Positions 9,502 through 19,136 of a DNA stretch of 64,000 nucleotides are shown here, piece by piece. The stretch's first letter is position 1, and the number at the start of each line of letters is the position of its first letter. The translations under genes were made by a program, and so were the position numbers. Below the pieces are notes generated by a model that searched no databases, was not told the DNA's origin, and saw nothing but the letters and a program-made list of their open reading frames with translations. This DNA is from Candidatus Magnetomicrobium cryptolimnococcus (GTDB taxonomy: Bacteria; Nitrospirota; Thermodesulfovibrionia; Thermodesulfovibrionales; Magnetobacteriaceae): NCBI GenBank assembly GCA_018606805.1, contig JAGYWI010000005.1:88888-152887 (forward strand), read 5' to 3'.

Positions 9502-11109
9502 TCATTTCTTCTTAGCAACAGCTATCTTTGTCTTCTTAGAATCCACACTGCTTTTGGAATCAACCGTCTTAAGTGTCGTTACATTCTTCACAACCTTTGT
9601 AGCACTTGCTGTCTCGCTCTGAGTCTTCTTAGCAAGCACCTTTATCTTAACGCTTGCAGTTGTGGTAGAAGGCGTAGATACTTCTTTTTTATCATTTTTA
9701 TCATTGACAATAGCTGTGTCTTTCTTTTTTATAGCAGGCACACTCTTATTGCTAACAAGGGAAATACCTTTAGCCCCTTTTACCACAGCACCAGCACTAA
9801 CGTTTTCTATTTGTTTTGCCTTAATCGCTATAGTTTTTACTTCAGTACCTTTTTTGTTTTCATTTACCTTTGCATTAGCTATCTCTACTTTTTTATTAAT
9901 GTTTGCACTAAGCCCACTGTTTTGTTTAAAGCGCCGTAATTTTTGTAAATAAGTAGCTGAAGTCCTATATTCAATCTTTTTGTTCTCTTCAGATGTATAC
10001 CCATTAGTTTGTTCTTTTAGTTGCGTCTTTGACTGCTCTTTTAGTTGTCTTTTGCTCTTTAGTGTATATACATTTTGTGGAATAGAAGCTACTTTAATAG
10101 TAGGAGCTTTTTCATCCTTACCATCATCAGATTCTCCATTATCTATAATTTCTTTGGCTACAATTTCTTTGTCCGTAGTTTTAATAGAAGAGCGTCTTTT
10201 TGAAGTAAAACTACGCACCTTTTTATCTTCAACATAGGCATTATCTCCATCTTCATAAATAACCGGGCTTGTATTAGCCATATCAATTTGTTGCCCCTGA
10301 CTAAGCACTTCCTGTGCACTTGTCCACAGCGACGCCCTGCTGACATCTCCTAAAACAGCCGCCACATATGTGCTATCACCTTTTTTGGCAGCAAACGCCA
10401 AACAGTGTCTTGCAGCATTAGTAAAGCCGGTTTTTCCACCAAGTAAATCCTCATCTTCCCACAGTAACTTATTGGTGTTTTCCATATACACCTCTTTTCC
10501 ACCAAGGGAGGTAACAGTCATGGATTTTTTATTTATAATTTCACGTATTAATGGATAGTTAAGAGCTTTTCTCATTATCTTTGCAAGATCATAGGCAGTA
10601 ATATACTGTCCTTCACCCGGTAAACCATTTGAATTAATGTATCTAGTATTTATTGCACCAATACCAGCTGCCTTTTTATTCATCAGTGTAACAAATTTTC
10701 TCTCTGACCCGGAAACTTTTTCCGCCAAAGCCACTCCAGCACCATTTACAGACCTCATCAGTAGAAGATGTAATAAGTCTTCAACCGTGTATTGCTCACC
10801 GGTTTTTAATATATGCCTCGTATACATTGTGTTTGAGGCCGTCGAGCTAACAGTAACTACTTCATCTGGCTCTAAGTTATCAAGAACCACCATAGCCGTC
10901 ACTAATTTAGTTGTGCTTGCAGGTGGCTGTTTTTGTTGAGGATTCTTAGCATAAAGAATCATATTGTTTTTGCCATCCAAAATAACAGCTGATCTCGCTG
11001 TTAAACCATAAGCAAATACACTCAATGGTACAAGTACTGCTGTACACAGGATAAATGTTTTAATTAAAACATACTTAATATTTATATTTTTCTTCGATGA
11101 TAAAACCAT
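9502..11109 (-). CDS. D-alanyl-D-alanine carboxypeptidase (DacA-like) with long Lys/Ser/Thr-rich tail
   Basis: This is a low-molecular-weight penicillin-binding protein (serine peptidase S11) that trims the terminal D-Ala from peptidoglycan stem peptides in the periplasm. An N-terminal signal segment (about residues 10-33, ending VFAYG) is followed by the catalytic domain with all three active-site motifs: S65-T-T-K68, S121-V-N123 and K227-T-G229. After about residue 275 the usual PBP5 beta domain is replaced by roughly 250 residues of low-complexity sequence rich in K, S, T and V, which may bind wall or polyanions. Its place inside the dcw cluster, between mraY and murD, is unusual. Membership of the S11 family is secure, but which paralogue it is (dacA, dacB-like, dacF) is not. 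Confidence 0.88.
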   Translation of the reverse strand: MVLSSKKNINIKYVLIKTFILCTAVLVPLSVFAYGLTARSAVILDGKNNMILYAKNPQQKQPPASTTKLVTAMVVLDNLEPDEVVTVSSTASNTMYTRHILKTGEQYTVEDLLHLLLMRSVNGAGVALAEKVSGSERKFVTLMNKKAAGIGAINTRYINSNGLPGEGQYITAYDLAKIMRKALNYPLIREIINKKSMTVTSLGGKEVYMENTNKLLWEDEDLLGGKTGFTNAARHCLAFAAKKGDSTYVAAVLGDVSRASLWTSAQEVLSQGQQIDMANTSPVIYEDGDNAYVEDKKVRSFTSKRRSSIKTTDKEIVAKEIIDNGESDDGKDEKAPTIKVASIPQNVYTLKSKRQLKEQSKTQLKEQTNGYTSEENKKIEYRTSATYLQKLRRFKQNSGLSANINKKVEIANAKVNENKKGTEVKTIAIKAKQIENVSAGAVVKGAKGISLVSNKSVPAIKKKDTAIVNDKNDKKEVSTPSTTTASVKIKVLAKKTQSETASATKVVKNVTTLKTVDSKSSVDSKKTKIAVAKKK

Positions 11110-11115
11110 ATAAAA

Positions 11116-12198
11116 TCACCTCACTTTTAAAGTTGCTAAACTTAATAATGCCAAGATAATACCAACAATCCAAAACCTAATGACAGTTTTTGGCTCAGCC
11201 CATCCTTTAAGCTCAAAATGGTGATGAAGCGGAGCCATGCGGAATATGCGTCTCTTTGTCATCTTATATGATGCAACTTGTAAGATAACCGATATTGTCT
11301 CAATAACAAAGATACCACCTACTACAATAAGTAACAGTTCTTGTTTGGTAATGGCAGCCAGAGTACCTAAAGCACCACCAAGCCCTAACGAGCCAACATC
11401 TCCCATAAAAACATCAGCCGGGTAGGTGTTAAACCACAAAAACCCTAAAGAAGCACCCAATATAGCACCACAAAATACTGTCAATTCACCTATATCCTTT
11501 ATATGAATTACCTGCAAATACTGTGCCAATCCAGAATGCCCCGAAATGTAAACCATCATTCCATTAGCAAATGCTGCTATGCCCACAAGACCTATAGCAA
11601 GTCCATCCACCCCATCTGTTAAATTAACAGCATTTGATGAACCAACAATTACTAATATGCAAAATGGAATATAAAAAAGCCCTAAATCAAAGAGCAAACT
11701 TTTAAAAAAAGGTACTATTAACTGCGTATTATATGGGTCTGATGGATTAAAAAATAAAATTAAGCCAATTATCAGGGAAAAAAGAATCTGAAACCCAAAT
11801 TTGTATCTAGCAATCAAACCCTTTGAGTTTTTTCTACTGATTTTTAAATAATCATCAAAAAACCCTACAATTCCAAAGCTTACGATAGCAAACAACATAA
11901 TCCATATATATTTATTTGTCAGATTACCCCATAAAAGTACAGTAATAACGATAGAGCCTATTACTAAAATCCCTCCCATCGTCGGAGTACCAGCCTTAGT
12001 TAAATGTGTCTTAGGACCGTCATCTCGTATCTGCTGTCCAAATTTTAAAACCCTAAGCCACTGGATAATTTTAGGCCCTGTAAAAATCACTATGGCTAAT
12101 GCCGTTATAACTGATAATGCCGCCCTAAACGTTATATATCGAAAAACGTTAAAAGGAGAAAAAACATCATGTAAGCTATATAGTATGTGATAAAACAT
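11116..12198 (-). CDS. mraY: Phospho-MurNAc-pentapeptide transferase MraY
   Basis: MraY transfers phospho-MurNAc-pentapeptide to undecaprenyl phosphate, making lipid I. The 360-residue, ten-helix membrane protein shows the family signatures: KAGTPTMGG near residue 68, FFDDYLK with the DD motif, NAVNLTDGVDGLAIG, FMGDVGSLGLGG and the C-terminal MAPLHHHFELKGW histidine motif. The gene begins 3 bases after murF and ends 6 bases before the carboxypeptidase start, so all three are probably co-transcribed. Confidence 0.97.
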   Translation of the reverse strand: MFYHILYSLHDVFSPFNVFRYITFRAALSVITALAIVIFTGPKIIQWLRVLKFGQQIRDDGPKTHLTKAGTPTMGGILVIGSIVITVLLWGNLTNKYIWIMLFAIVSFGIVGFFDDYLKISRKNSKGLIARYKFGFQILFSLIIGLILFFNPSDPYNTQLIVPFFKSLLFDLGLFYIPFCILVIVGSSNAVNLTDGVDGLAIGLVGIAAFANGMMVYISGHSGLAQYLQVIHIKDIGELTVFCGAILGASLGFLWFNTYPADVFMGDVGSLGLGGALGTLAAITKQELLLIVVGGIFVIETISVILQVASYKMTKRRIFRMAPLHHHFELKGWAEPKTVIRFWIVGIILALLSLATLKVR

Positions 12199-12201
12199 TA
12201 T

Positions 12202-13581
12202 TTACTCCAATATCCTTTCCATTTTAAGGCCCCTTGAGCCTTTTATTAAAACAGTGTCCCCTTTTTTTACTATATCTTTAAATATTATAGAGGCCTCAAC
12301 AGCATTTGCCGCCCTAAAAACGTCTCGCCTATTACCCCGTAATGCAGTTACCTTTGAAAACTCTATGGCAGCATTTTCCATTAAATCCCCTACTGCAACA
12401 AATACGTCAACCCCAGTTTCATATGCCAAAAAACCAAGCTTACTATGCTCTTCCTTTGAAAAATCCCCCAGCTCAAGCATATCACCAAGTATAGCTATTT
12501 TTCGTGCCCTACCAACCCTATTAAGTTCACGCACGGCAGCCATCATTGACATTGGATTAGCATTATAAAGGTCCTTTATCACTGTTGCACCATTATAATT
12601 AGTCAGTTCCATTCTCATGCCAACCCCTCTAAACGTGCTCAAAGCCTCAGCCACATCCCCAATGCTAATACCAAGCGTATAACCAATGATAAAGGCACTT
12701 AAGGCATTATATACGTTGAAGGTACCAAGTACGTTAAGCTCGATCTCCTGAGTTTCACCATCTGATACACTTATAATAGCCCTCATATGATTTTCAGCCT
12801 CAAAACTTTCTAATAACTTAGCGTTAAAGTCCCCTTTGTCTTTCATCGAATAAGTGATAACCTGAACGTTCCTTTCTACCTTTTTATTATTTACCCCTTC
12901 CATAAGAAAAGCATCATCACCATTTACTATCAACGTATCCACATAGTCCATAATCTCAAGCTTGGTATTTCGCACATCATATATAGAGCCAAAACCCTCA
13001 AGATGCCCTGCCCCTATATTCGTAATAACGCCAATAGTGGGGGTTGCTATATCGCACAGTGTAGCTATATCCCTTTTTAGACTTGCACCCATTTCAAGTA
13101 CCGAAACATCGTGCGCAGCTAAGCATGTCAGCATTAAAGGCATACCTATATGGTTATTGTAATTGCCCTCTGTTTTTAAGACCTTGTACTTTTTAGATAA
13201 AACGGCAGCAGTCATCTCTTTAGACGTAGTCTTACCGTTTGTCCCCGTAATACCAATAACAGGGATTTTGCTCATATGCCGAAGATGGCTAGCAAGAAGC
13301 TGTAACGCCCTTAGGTTATCATCTACGACAAAACCTAACGATTTAAAGCCGGCCGGCAGTTGCACATTGCGCTCAACAAATGTGCCAAGTGCTCCATTTT
13401 CCATAGCAATACCAATATAATCATGCCCATCCTTATGCTTACCTCTAAGTGGCACAAAAAGTTCACAACCAGCTATAGCCCTTGAGTCAATGGAAGCCTT
13501 CGTAAAAACCACATCATCTTTGGCAGGTTTTCCTATGACGCTAGCCCCTGTGCTTTTTAATATATCAGTTATAGTAAACAC
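12202..13581 (-). CDS. murF: UDP-MurNAc-tripeptide--D-alanyl-D-alanine ligase MurF
   Basis: MurF adds the D-Ala-D-Ala dipeptide made by Ddl, completing the pentapeptide. In the 459-residue protein, N-terminal DSRAIAGCELFVPLRGKHKDG-type substrate motifs precede the P-loop GITGTNGKTTSKEMTAAVL, then TNIGAGHLEGFGS, and YNANPMSMMAAV in the C-terminal domain, a MurF hallmark. The start overlaps the murE stop region by 17 bases. Confidence 0.96.
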   Translation of the reverse strand: MFTITDILKSTGASVIGKPAKDDVVFTKASIDSRAIAGCELFVPLRGKHKDGHDYIGIAMENGALGTFVERNVQLPAGFKSLGFVVDDNLRALQLLASHLRHMSKIPVIGITGTNGKTTSKEMTAAVLSKKYKVLKTEGNYNNHIGMPLMLTCLAAHDVSVLEMGASLKRDIATLCDIATPTIGVITNIGAGHLEGFGSIYDVRNTKLEIMDYVDTLIVNGDDAFLMEGVNNKKVERNVQVITYSMKDKGDFNAKLLESFEAENHMRAIISVSDGETQEIELNVLGTFNVYNALSAFIIGYTLGISIGDVAEALSTFRGVGMRMELTNYNGATVIKDLYNANPMSMMAAVRELNRVGRARKIAILGDMLELGDFSKEEHSKLGFLAYETGVDVFVAVGDLMENAAIEFSKVTALRGNRRDVFRAANAVEASIIFKDIVKKGDTVLIKGSRGLKMERILE

Positions 13582-15088
13582 TGTTTATCTTACTCTCCAG
13601 CTCTCTAAGTTCACTTTTTTTTTCAGCCAATAGTCTTTTTATATATCCCTTTGCAACCTTATAATCATCAAACTCATAGCGCACTGCCTTGATTTCTTGG
13701 TAATCCTCATGTCCTTTACCTGCAATCAAGACCACATCACCTTCTTTTGCCATATACACAGCGGTTTCTATAGCCTTTTTCCTATCCTCTTCAATTATAT
13801 AATCCCCCGTAAGGCCTGGCACTATATCCTTGATTATATCAGCAGGCTCTTCATTTCTTGGGTTATCAGAGGTTATTATAGAAACATCGCTTAGTGATGA
13901 CACCACCTTTCCCATCAATGGTCTTTTGCCCTTATCCCTATTACCACCACACCCAAACACAGTTATAATCTTACCAGTGGTGTGTACCTTACGTATACTT
14001 TGTAGCACGTTTTTTAAGGCATCATCGGTATGGGCATAATCTATTAGTACTGAAAAATCCTGTCCAGCCTCAAGGGGTTCAAATCGCCCTCGAACGCCCT
14101 CAAGCTGTGCTATACCGTTTACGATTACCTCTTGTGGTAAACTAAGACTAACTCCTGCTGCAAAAGCTGCCAGTATGTTATATACGTTAACGTAGCCTCT
14201 AAGGTTTGAGGTTATCCCTATAGGTTTGCCTTCACAATTAATAGTAAAATCAAGTCTTCCAAGGTCTTTACTTATATTAGTTGCCATTATATGGGCATCA
14301 TTTTCAATACCATATGTAATATATCTACAATTTAAGTTTTCTATTATACGATTAGCGTATTCATCATCCATATTAATAATACACGTACCACCATATTTAA
14401 CCAACTCTCTAAATAACCGTAATTTTGCAAGAAAATAATTTTCCATATCTATGTGATAATCCAAATGGTCCCTCGAAATATTAGTAAATAAAGCAACATC
14501 GAAACTAGCCCCATCCACGCGCCTTTGACTAAGGGCGTGTGAGGAGACCTCCGATACAACGTATTCCACTCCTTCATCAACGGCTTCCCTTAAAAACTTC
14601 TGGTACTCCGTAGACTCAGGCGTTGTGTGGCTAGCCTTATATACCCTGCTTCCTATCATATATTGAATAGTACCTGTCAAACCCACAGACTTGCCGTAGG
14701 CCTCTATTATTGATTTAATAAGATAAGACGTAGTGGTCTTACCGTTTGTCCCTGTTATCCCAACTAGTTTAAGACTTTGTGATGGTTCACCATAAAAAGC
14801 AGATGAAAGACACGCAAGGGCATATCTCGAGTCATCAACCCTTATAAACAAAATATCCTCCGGCAAGCTCACCGTATCAATCCATTCATCATAAACGACA
14901 GCCGTTGCCCCTCTATTAACCGCATCTTTTATATACTTATGCCCATCAATATTAACCCCTATTAGCGCAAAGAACATACTTCCATCCACCACATTTCTCG
15001 AATCATAAGTAACACTTGTAATCTTTATATCCAGATTACCTTTTACTTCAATGACATTAATTTTATTTAAAAGTTCTCTAATATCCAT
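13565..15088 (-). CDS. murE: UDP-MurNAc-L-Ala-D-Glu--meso-diaminopimelate ligase MurE
   Basis: MurE adds the third amino acid of the stem peptide. The 507-residue protein has an N-terminal DSRNVVDGSMFFAL motif, the P-loop GITGTNGKTTTSYLI and TNISRDHLDYH. It also has SDNPRNEEP, whose D-N-P-R core is the signature of meso-diaminopimelate-adding enzymes, so the organism most likely has a DAP-type wall. Length is usual for the family. The 73-base gap to ftsI is one of the wider gaps in the cluster. Confidence 0.97.
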   Translation of the reverse strand: MDIRELLNKINVIEVKGNLDIKITSVTYDSRNVVDGSMFFALIGVNIDGHKYIKDAVNRGATAVVYDEWIDTVSLPEDILFIRVDDSRYALACLSSAFYGEPSQSLKLVGITGTNGKTTTSYLIKSIIEAYGKSVGLTGTIQYMIGSRVYKASHTTPESTEYQKFLREAVDEGVEYVVSEVSSHALSQRRVDGASFDVALFTNISRDHLDYHIDMENYFLAKLRLFRELVKYGGTCIINMDDEYANRIIENLNCRYITYGIENDAHIMATNISKDLGRLDFTINCEGKPIGITSNLRGYVNVYNILAAFAAGVSLSLPQEVIVNGIAQLEGVRGRFEPLEAGQDFSVLIDYAHTDDALKNVLQSIRKVHTTGKIITVFGCGGNRDKGKRPLMGKVVSSLSDVSIITSDNPRNEEPADIIKDIVPGLTGDYIIEEDRKKAIETAVYMAKEGDVVLIAGKGHEDYQEIKAVRYEFDDYKVAKGYIKRLLAEKKSELRELESKINSVYYN

Positions 15089-15161
15089 AATTTTAAATCC
15101 AATTTTATAAAAATAATTGTGTTAATAGTTTTATTAAATGCGCCACATAAACTTGAGCTGG

Positions 15162-16916
15162 TTAGTTATTTAGTTTGTTATAGTTATAGGATACATCAAT
15201 AAGCGTCTTTGCATTATCCACATACAACTTATTGCTATCTTCCATATCTTCACGAGGTATATTTAAGTATGACAACGCTTTTTCAGCAATGTTCTTAAAT
15301 ATAGGGGCTGCTACCACCCCTCCGTAGATAGCCCCTCTTGGCTTCCAAACAACTACAATCATAGAAAGGACAGGCTTTTCAGCTGGAACAAAGCCAACAA
15401 AAGAGCTCACGTAATCAGTAGATGAGTAGTGACGAAGCTGGCGGTCAAATATCTGTGCAGTACCTGTTTTGCCAGCCACATGGTTACCTTCCACTTCTGC
15501 ATAAGTTGCGGTGCCTCCTTGTTGAGTAACCATCATCAATGCTGCACGCATAGTAGCAACTGTGTTTTTAGAAACTAATCTCTTTTTTTCATCCTCTTTA
15601 ACATCAAGCGTGCTTGTTGTATCATCATAAGTAAACCCTCTCACAACATGTGGCTGTATGGCATAACCGCCGTTTGCGATAACCGAGTAGGCGGTCACTA
15701 CCTGTAGAGGGGTAACGCCAACCTCTTGGCCAATTGCCATAGCACCGATGGAAACCCCAGACCAGTACTTAGGATGCTTAGCAGTACCAGGCAGTTCGCC
15801 CGGTAAATCTATACCTGTTTTCTTACCAAAGCCAAAGAGTTTAATGTACTTATAAAGGGTATCCTTGCCAAGACGCTGTGCTAATTTTATGGTACCTACG
15901 TTTGACGATTTCTGTATTACTTGCATAAAGGATAACACACCATGGCGATGGGCGTCTTTTATACGTTTACCACCAACATCTATAGCACCAGCCGAACAAT
16001 CTATCATATCGGTTGGTTTAACCAACTTTTCTTCTAATGTACCACTTGTTGCCACTATTTTAAATGTTGAACCCGGCTCATATAGGTCTGTTATTGCACG
16101 ATTTCTCCTATTAGAAGGATTGTATTTACCCGCCTCATTTGGATCATACGTTGGACGGTTTGCAATAGCCAGTATTTCTCCATTATATGGATTTAACATA
16201 ACAACAGTTGCGGATTCTGCCTTCCATTTTTCAAGTGCAAGTTCAAGCTCCCTTTCAACTATATACTGCAGTCCCACATCAATAGTGAGCACCATGTTCT
16301 TACCTTTTCTTTCCCTCATGTTTTCTGTATAAAACTTATTACCCCTTGCATCTTTTTCAACAGAAAACGTTCCACCTTTATCTATAAGATCACCATTGTA
16401 GAGTTTCTCTATCCCATCTATACCTTTATTATCAATATCCACAAAACCAATCACATGAGAGGCAAGCGTACCCATGGTATAATCCCTCTTTGCCTCCGGA
16501 CTTACACCAATGCCACCAATACTCAGCGTATTTAATTTTTCTGTTATTTCCACAGGTACCTTTCTTTTTAACCAAAAGAAATTTCTGGAATTTTCTAATT
16601 TAAACTTAAGGTTATCATAGTCAATCCCAAGTAACTGAGCCATTTCCGTTAACTGTTCATCGGAGGCCTTTAGTAACCGTTTATAACAATAAACCGAGTT
16701 TTGCTCAAGATTAACAGCAAGTCGTCTGCCTGTTCTATCAAAAATCAATCCGCGTCTTACCTGCACTTCCTCTAATGTGGTGCTTTGGTCCTCAGCTCGT
16801 TTAGAAAACCTGTCATGCTCTATTACTATTAGGTCAAATAGCCTTAGAAGCACAACTAAAAAACTAATAATGACAATCCCATATATTATAGTATTTCTTC
16901 TTCTCATAAGTCCCAC
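15162..16916 (-). CDS. ftsI: Division-specific transpeptidase FtsI (PBP3)
   Basis: FtsI is the class B penicillin-binding protein that cross-links septal peptidoglycan beside FtsW. The 584-residue protein has a single N-terminal membrane anchor (residues about 9-27), a dimerisation/pedestal domain (RRGLIFDRTGRRLAVNL) and the transpeptidase domain. Visible are the SxxK serine motif in YEPGSTFKIVA, the SSN motif in IQKSSNVGTIKLA and KTGTAQIF. No C-terminal PASTA repeat is visible. It follows ftsL, as expected. Confidence 0.96.
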   Translation of the reverse strand: MGLMRRRNTIIYGIVIISFLVVLLRLFDLIVIEHDRFSKRAEDQSTTLEEVQVRRGLIFDRTGRRLAVNLEQNSVYCYKRLLKASDEQLTEMAQLLGIDYDNLKFKLENSRNFFWLKRKVPVEITEKLNTLSIGGIGVSPEAKRDYTMGTLASHVIGFVDIDNKGIDGIEKLYNGDLIDKGGTFSVEKDARGNKFYTENMRERKGKNMVLTIDVGLQYIVERELELALEKWKAESATVVMLNPYNGEILAIANRPTYDPNEAGKYNPSNRRNRAITDLYEPGSTFKIVATSGTLEEKLVKPTDMIDCSAGAIDVGGKRIKDAHRHGVLSFMQVIQKSSNVGTIKLAQRLGKDTLYKYIKLFGFGKKTGIDLPGELPGTAKHPKYWSGVSIGAMAIGQEVGVTPLQVVTAYSVIANGGYAIQPHVVRGFTYDDTTSTLDVKEDEKKRLVSKNTVATMRAALMMVTQQGGTATYAEVEGNHVAGKTGTAQIFDRQLRHYSSTDYVSSFVGFVPAEKPVLSMIVVVWKPRGAIYGGVVAAPIFKNIAEKALSYLNIPREDMEDSNKLYVDNAKTLIDVSYNYNKLNN

Positions 16917-16954
16917 TCACTAAAAAATATCAACGTTATCTAAATAAGACCACC

Positions 16955-17275
16955 CTACTGAATAAACTCGACCCTTGCCACACCCTTATCTTTTATATAA
17001 ATAACCTTAGTCCTATCCGGAAAATCAAACCCCATCTTTTTAATCGCTATGTGGTCTATATTAGATATGGATAGCAGATTATCCTTTTTTACAAGTAGAT
17101 TGCGACGTTCTTTCATTAATTCAATCTGCTTTTGTTGAAATATACCAAGCCTGTACTCTAATGTCTTAATACTCGAACGAAGCCAGACCATAGAAAATAT
17201 ACTTACAGTTACAACAATAAATCCGGTCGTAATTACAGCATTTCTTATAAAAGAGCCATTATTATTGTAAATCAT
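16955..17275 (-). CDS. ftsL: FtsL-like divisome protein
   Basis: FtsL is a small bitopic protein that forms a coiled coil with FtsB and activates FtsWI. The 106-residue product has one membrane helix (about residues 12-30) followed by a heptad-like segment (WLRSSIKTLEYRLGIFQQKQIELMKE...) and a short extracellular tail. FtsL is poorly conserved, so the call depends on size, topology and position between rsmH and ftsI. The start overlaps the rsmH stop by 4 bases. Confidence 0.85.
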   Translation of the reverse strand: MIYNNNGSFIRNAVITTGFIVVTVSIFSMVWLRSSIKTLEYRLGIFQQKQIELMKERRNLLVKKDNLLSISNIDHIAIKKMGFDFPDRTKVIYIKDKGVARVEFIQ

Positions 17276-18153
17276 ATTTTCTGCCCTCCTCTTAGCTTAG
17301 CGCTCCTTGCCGATGGATTTTCTCTTACTTCATTTTCATCAGCACAGAGCGGCTTTTTCGTTAAAAGTGCAATCTGCCCATCCATATTTTTTTGCCGAAG
17401 CGAATGTTTTACGATTCTATCCTCAAGTGAATGATACGAAATAACACACAGCCTACCACCAGTATTTAAAACACCCAAAGCACTATCAAGAGCTTCTTGC
17501 AACACCTCAAGCTCTCTGTTTACATAAATCCGAATAGCCTGAAAAGATTTAGTTGCCGGATGCCTTTTTGTCCACCGTCCACCATATGCCTTTACAATAA
17601 GCTCTGATAACTCAAGGCACGTATTTATAGGATTGTCCTTTCTTCTTTGCAATATAAGTCGCCCTATAAGCTTAGCCCTTGTCTCTTGCCCAAAATCTCT
17701 TAAAATACGCACAATCTCTTCCTCACTAAGGCAATTAACGACATCCCAAGCACTTAGCTCCTTCCCGTTAGTATCCATCCTCATATCAAGCCTCTGTGTA
17801 CTTTCAAAACTAAAACCCCGCGTATGGTTTTTCAGTTGATACATAGAAACGCCTAAATCAAACAGTATACCATCTGCCTTCGTATAACCGCACTCTTCAA
17901 GTACATCTTTAAGCCCTGTAAAATTTGCAAAATAAAACATAGCCCTTTCGTCATTGATACTACTTTTAGCTACAGCCAATATTTCATTATCTTGGTCTAT
18001 GCCAATGTACCGACCCCTTTCACCCAGATTTGCCAAAATAGCACCACCATGACCACCAGCGCCTACCGTACAATCAACAAACAAACCGTTTCTTTTATTC
18101 AATACGTTAAGCATATTAAGCACTTCCTTCACCATTACAGGGTTATGATACAT
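17272..18153 (-). CDS. rsmH: 16S rRNA (cytosine-1402-N4)-methyltransferase RsmH
   Basis: RsmH (MraW) methylates N4 of C1402 in 16S rRNA, near the decoding centre, using S-adenosylmethionine. The 293-residue product has YHNPVMVKEVL at the N-terminus, the AdoMet-binding VDCTVGAGGHGGAIL, FDLGVSMYQL, RGFSF...LDMRMD and the C-terminal ISYHSLEDRIVKH and NPSARSAKLR motifs, all diagnostic. It starts 21 bases after mraZ and overlaps ftsL by 4. Confidence 0.97.
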   Translation of the reverse strand: MYHNPVMVKEVLNMLNVLNKRNGLFVDCTVGAGGHGGAILANLGERGRYIGIDQDNEILAVAKSSINDERAMFYFANFTGLKDVLEECGYTKADGILFDLGVSMYQLKNHTRGFSFESTQRLDMRMDTNGKELSAWDVVNCLSEEEIVRILRDFGQETRAKLIGRLILQRRKDNPINTCLELSELIVKAYGGRWTKRHPATKSFQAIRIYVNRELEVLQEALDSALGVLNTGGRLCVISYHSLEDRIVKHSLRQKNMDGQIALLTKKPLCADENEVRENPSARSAKLRGGQKI

Positions 18154-18174
18154 TAAAACTACTCATTAACTGAT

Positions 18175-18633
18175 TTACAAACCAAAATCCGATAACTCAT
18201 CTGAATACTGCTTGACATCAACCTTGTTAGGCTTAAATATAGTCTCCCATTTCTTTTTTTCCCAAATCTCTATCCTATCAACAATGCCAACCATCACTAT
18301 TTCACCATTTTGCACTATACCAGTTTCTTCACGTAACACCGGCGGTATCAATACCCTACCCTGCTTATCCGTCTCACACTCCTGAGCTGAACCAACTACC
18401 CTTCTCATAAAATACTTCACAGATTCTTTGGCCTTTGGTAAACCCTTAACTTTTTCCATCATATTTTCCCACTCTCTATCAGGAAATACGTGTAAACACT
18501 CATCACTCACCGCACAGGTTATAAATAATTTATTTCCATAATTATTCTTTACAATATCTCTAAATTGTGCTGGTATTATGACACGCCCTTTATCGTCAAC
18601 CCTAAGATTATATCTACCATAAAACCCAGCCAC
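18175..18633 (-). CDS. mraZ: Transcriptional regulator MraZ
   Basis: MraZ is an AbrB-like (SpoVT fold) DNA-binding protein that in known cases controls its own dcw operon. The 152-residue protein contains two MraZ repeats: YNLRVDDKGRVIIPAQFRD near the N-terminus and the second copy QECETDKQGRVLIPPVLRE. I chose a GTG start at 18633 because it restores the conserved F-x-G-x-Y lead-in and has GGAGG nine bases upstream. The operator-like repeats described next to it fit autoregulation. Confidence 0.95.
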   Translation of the reverse strand: MAGFYGRYNLRVDDKGRVIIPAQFRDIVKNNYGNKLFITCAVSDECLHVFPDREWENMMEKVKGLPKAKESVKYFMRRVVGSAQECETDKQGRVLIPPVLREETGIVQNGEIVMVGIVDRIEIWEKKKWETIFKPNKVDVKQYSDELSDFGL

Positions 18634-18638
18634 CCATT

Positions 18639-18687
18639 TGTTCCTCCATTACATACCACTTTATACCACCAACAGTTTAAATGTCAA
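18639..18687 (-). promoter_or_regulatory. dcw operon promoter with MraZ-type operator repeats
   Basis: On the minus strand TTGACA (18687-18682) is followed after 16 bases by TATAAA (18665-18660), a good sigma-70 promoter pointing at mraZ. Overlapping and following the -10 box are three direct repeats starting TGG at an exact 10-bp period: 18668-18659, 18658-18649 and 18648-18639. The first two share the longer core GTGGTAT. Known MraZ operators are TGGG or AAAGTGG-type direct repeats with a 10-bp period, so binding here would block the promoter. The third repeat overlaps the ribosome-binding site. Confidence 0.75.
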
Positions 18688-19136
18688 GAACTTTATTCTA
18701 AAAAGCTGTAAACCCTTATGTATACTACTATCGGCATTTTTAGTAAATTATTATTCATTAAATTTCATTATAATAATATAAATAATTTTTATATAAAAAC
18801 CGCTATTTTTATAAATACCAACTCATAAGTGGTATGAAGTGGAATAATGATAACACAAAAATGCAGTCAAATATTTCAAATAAGTAACATTAATATTAAA
18901 ATTAATATTTTGAGCTGTATAAATTACTAAACTAAAGATATAATTTATATGTTTTTTTAATAAAATATGTATTTTAATCCATATTAAAATCTACTTATGT
19001 ATTTTAAGGAAGGTTGTATTAAAAATGTACTAAAAGATAAGAGAAATAGCTAATAGATTGCAAGGCAAAAATTTTATGAAGTGCGTAGGCGCACTCCCGT
19101 ACCCCCGCTCTTCTATATTCCTTACCAAACATACCT
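18688..19136. other. AT-rich intergenic region with a second MraZ-like box
   Basis: About 450 very AT-rich bases separate the dcw promoter from the AEC transporter gene. I find no convincing gene. At 18827-18846 the plus strand has two tandem 10-bp repeats beginning AAGTGG (AAGTGGTATG AAGTGGAATA). They match the repeats at the mraZ promoter but point the other way. The rest shows only long A/T runs. Confidence 0.5.
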
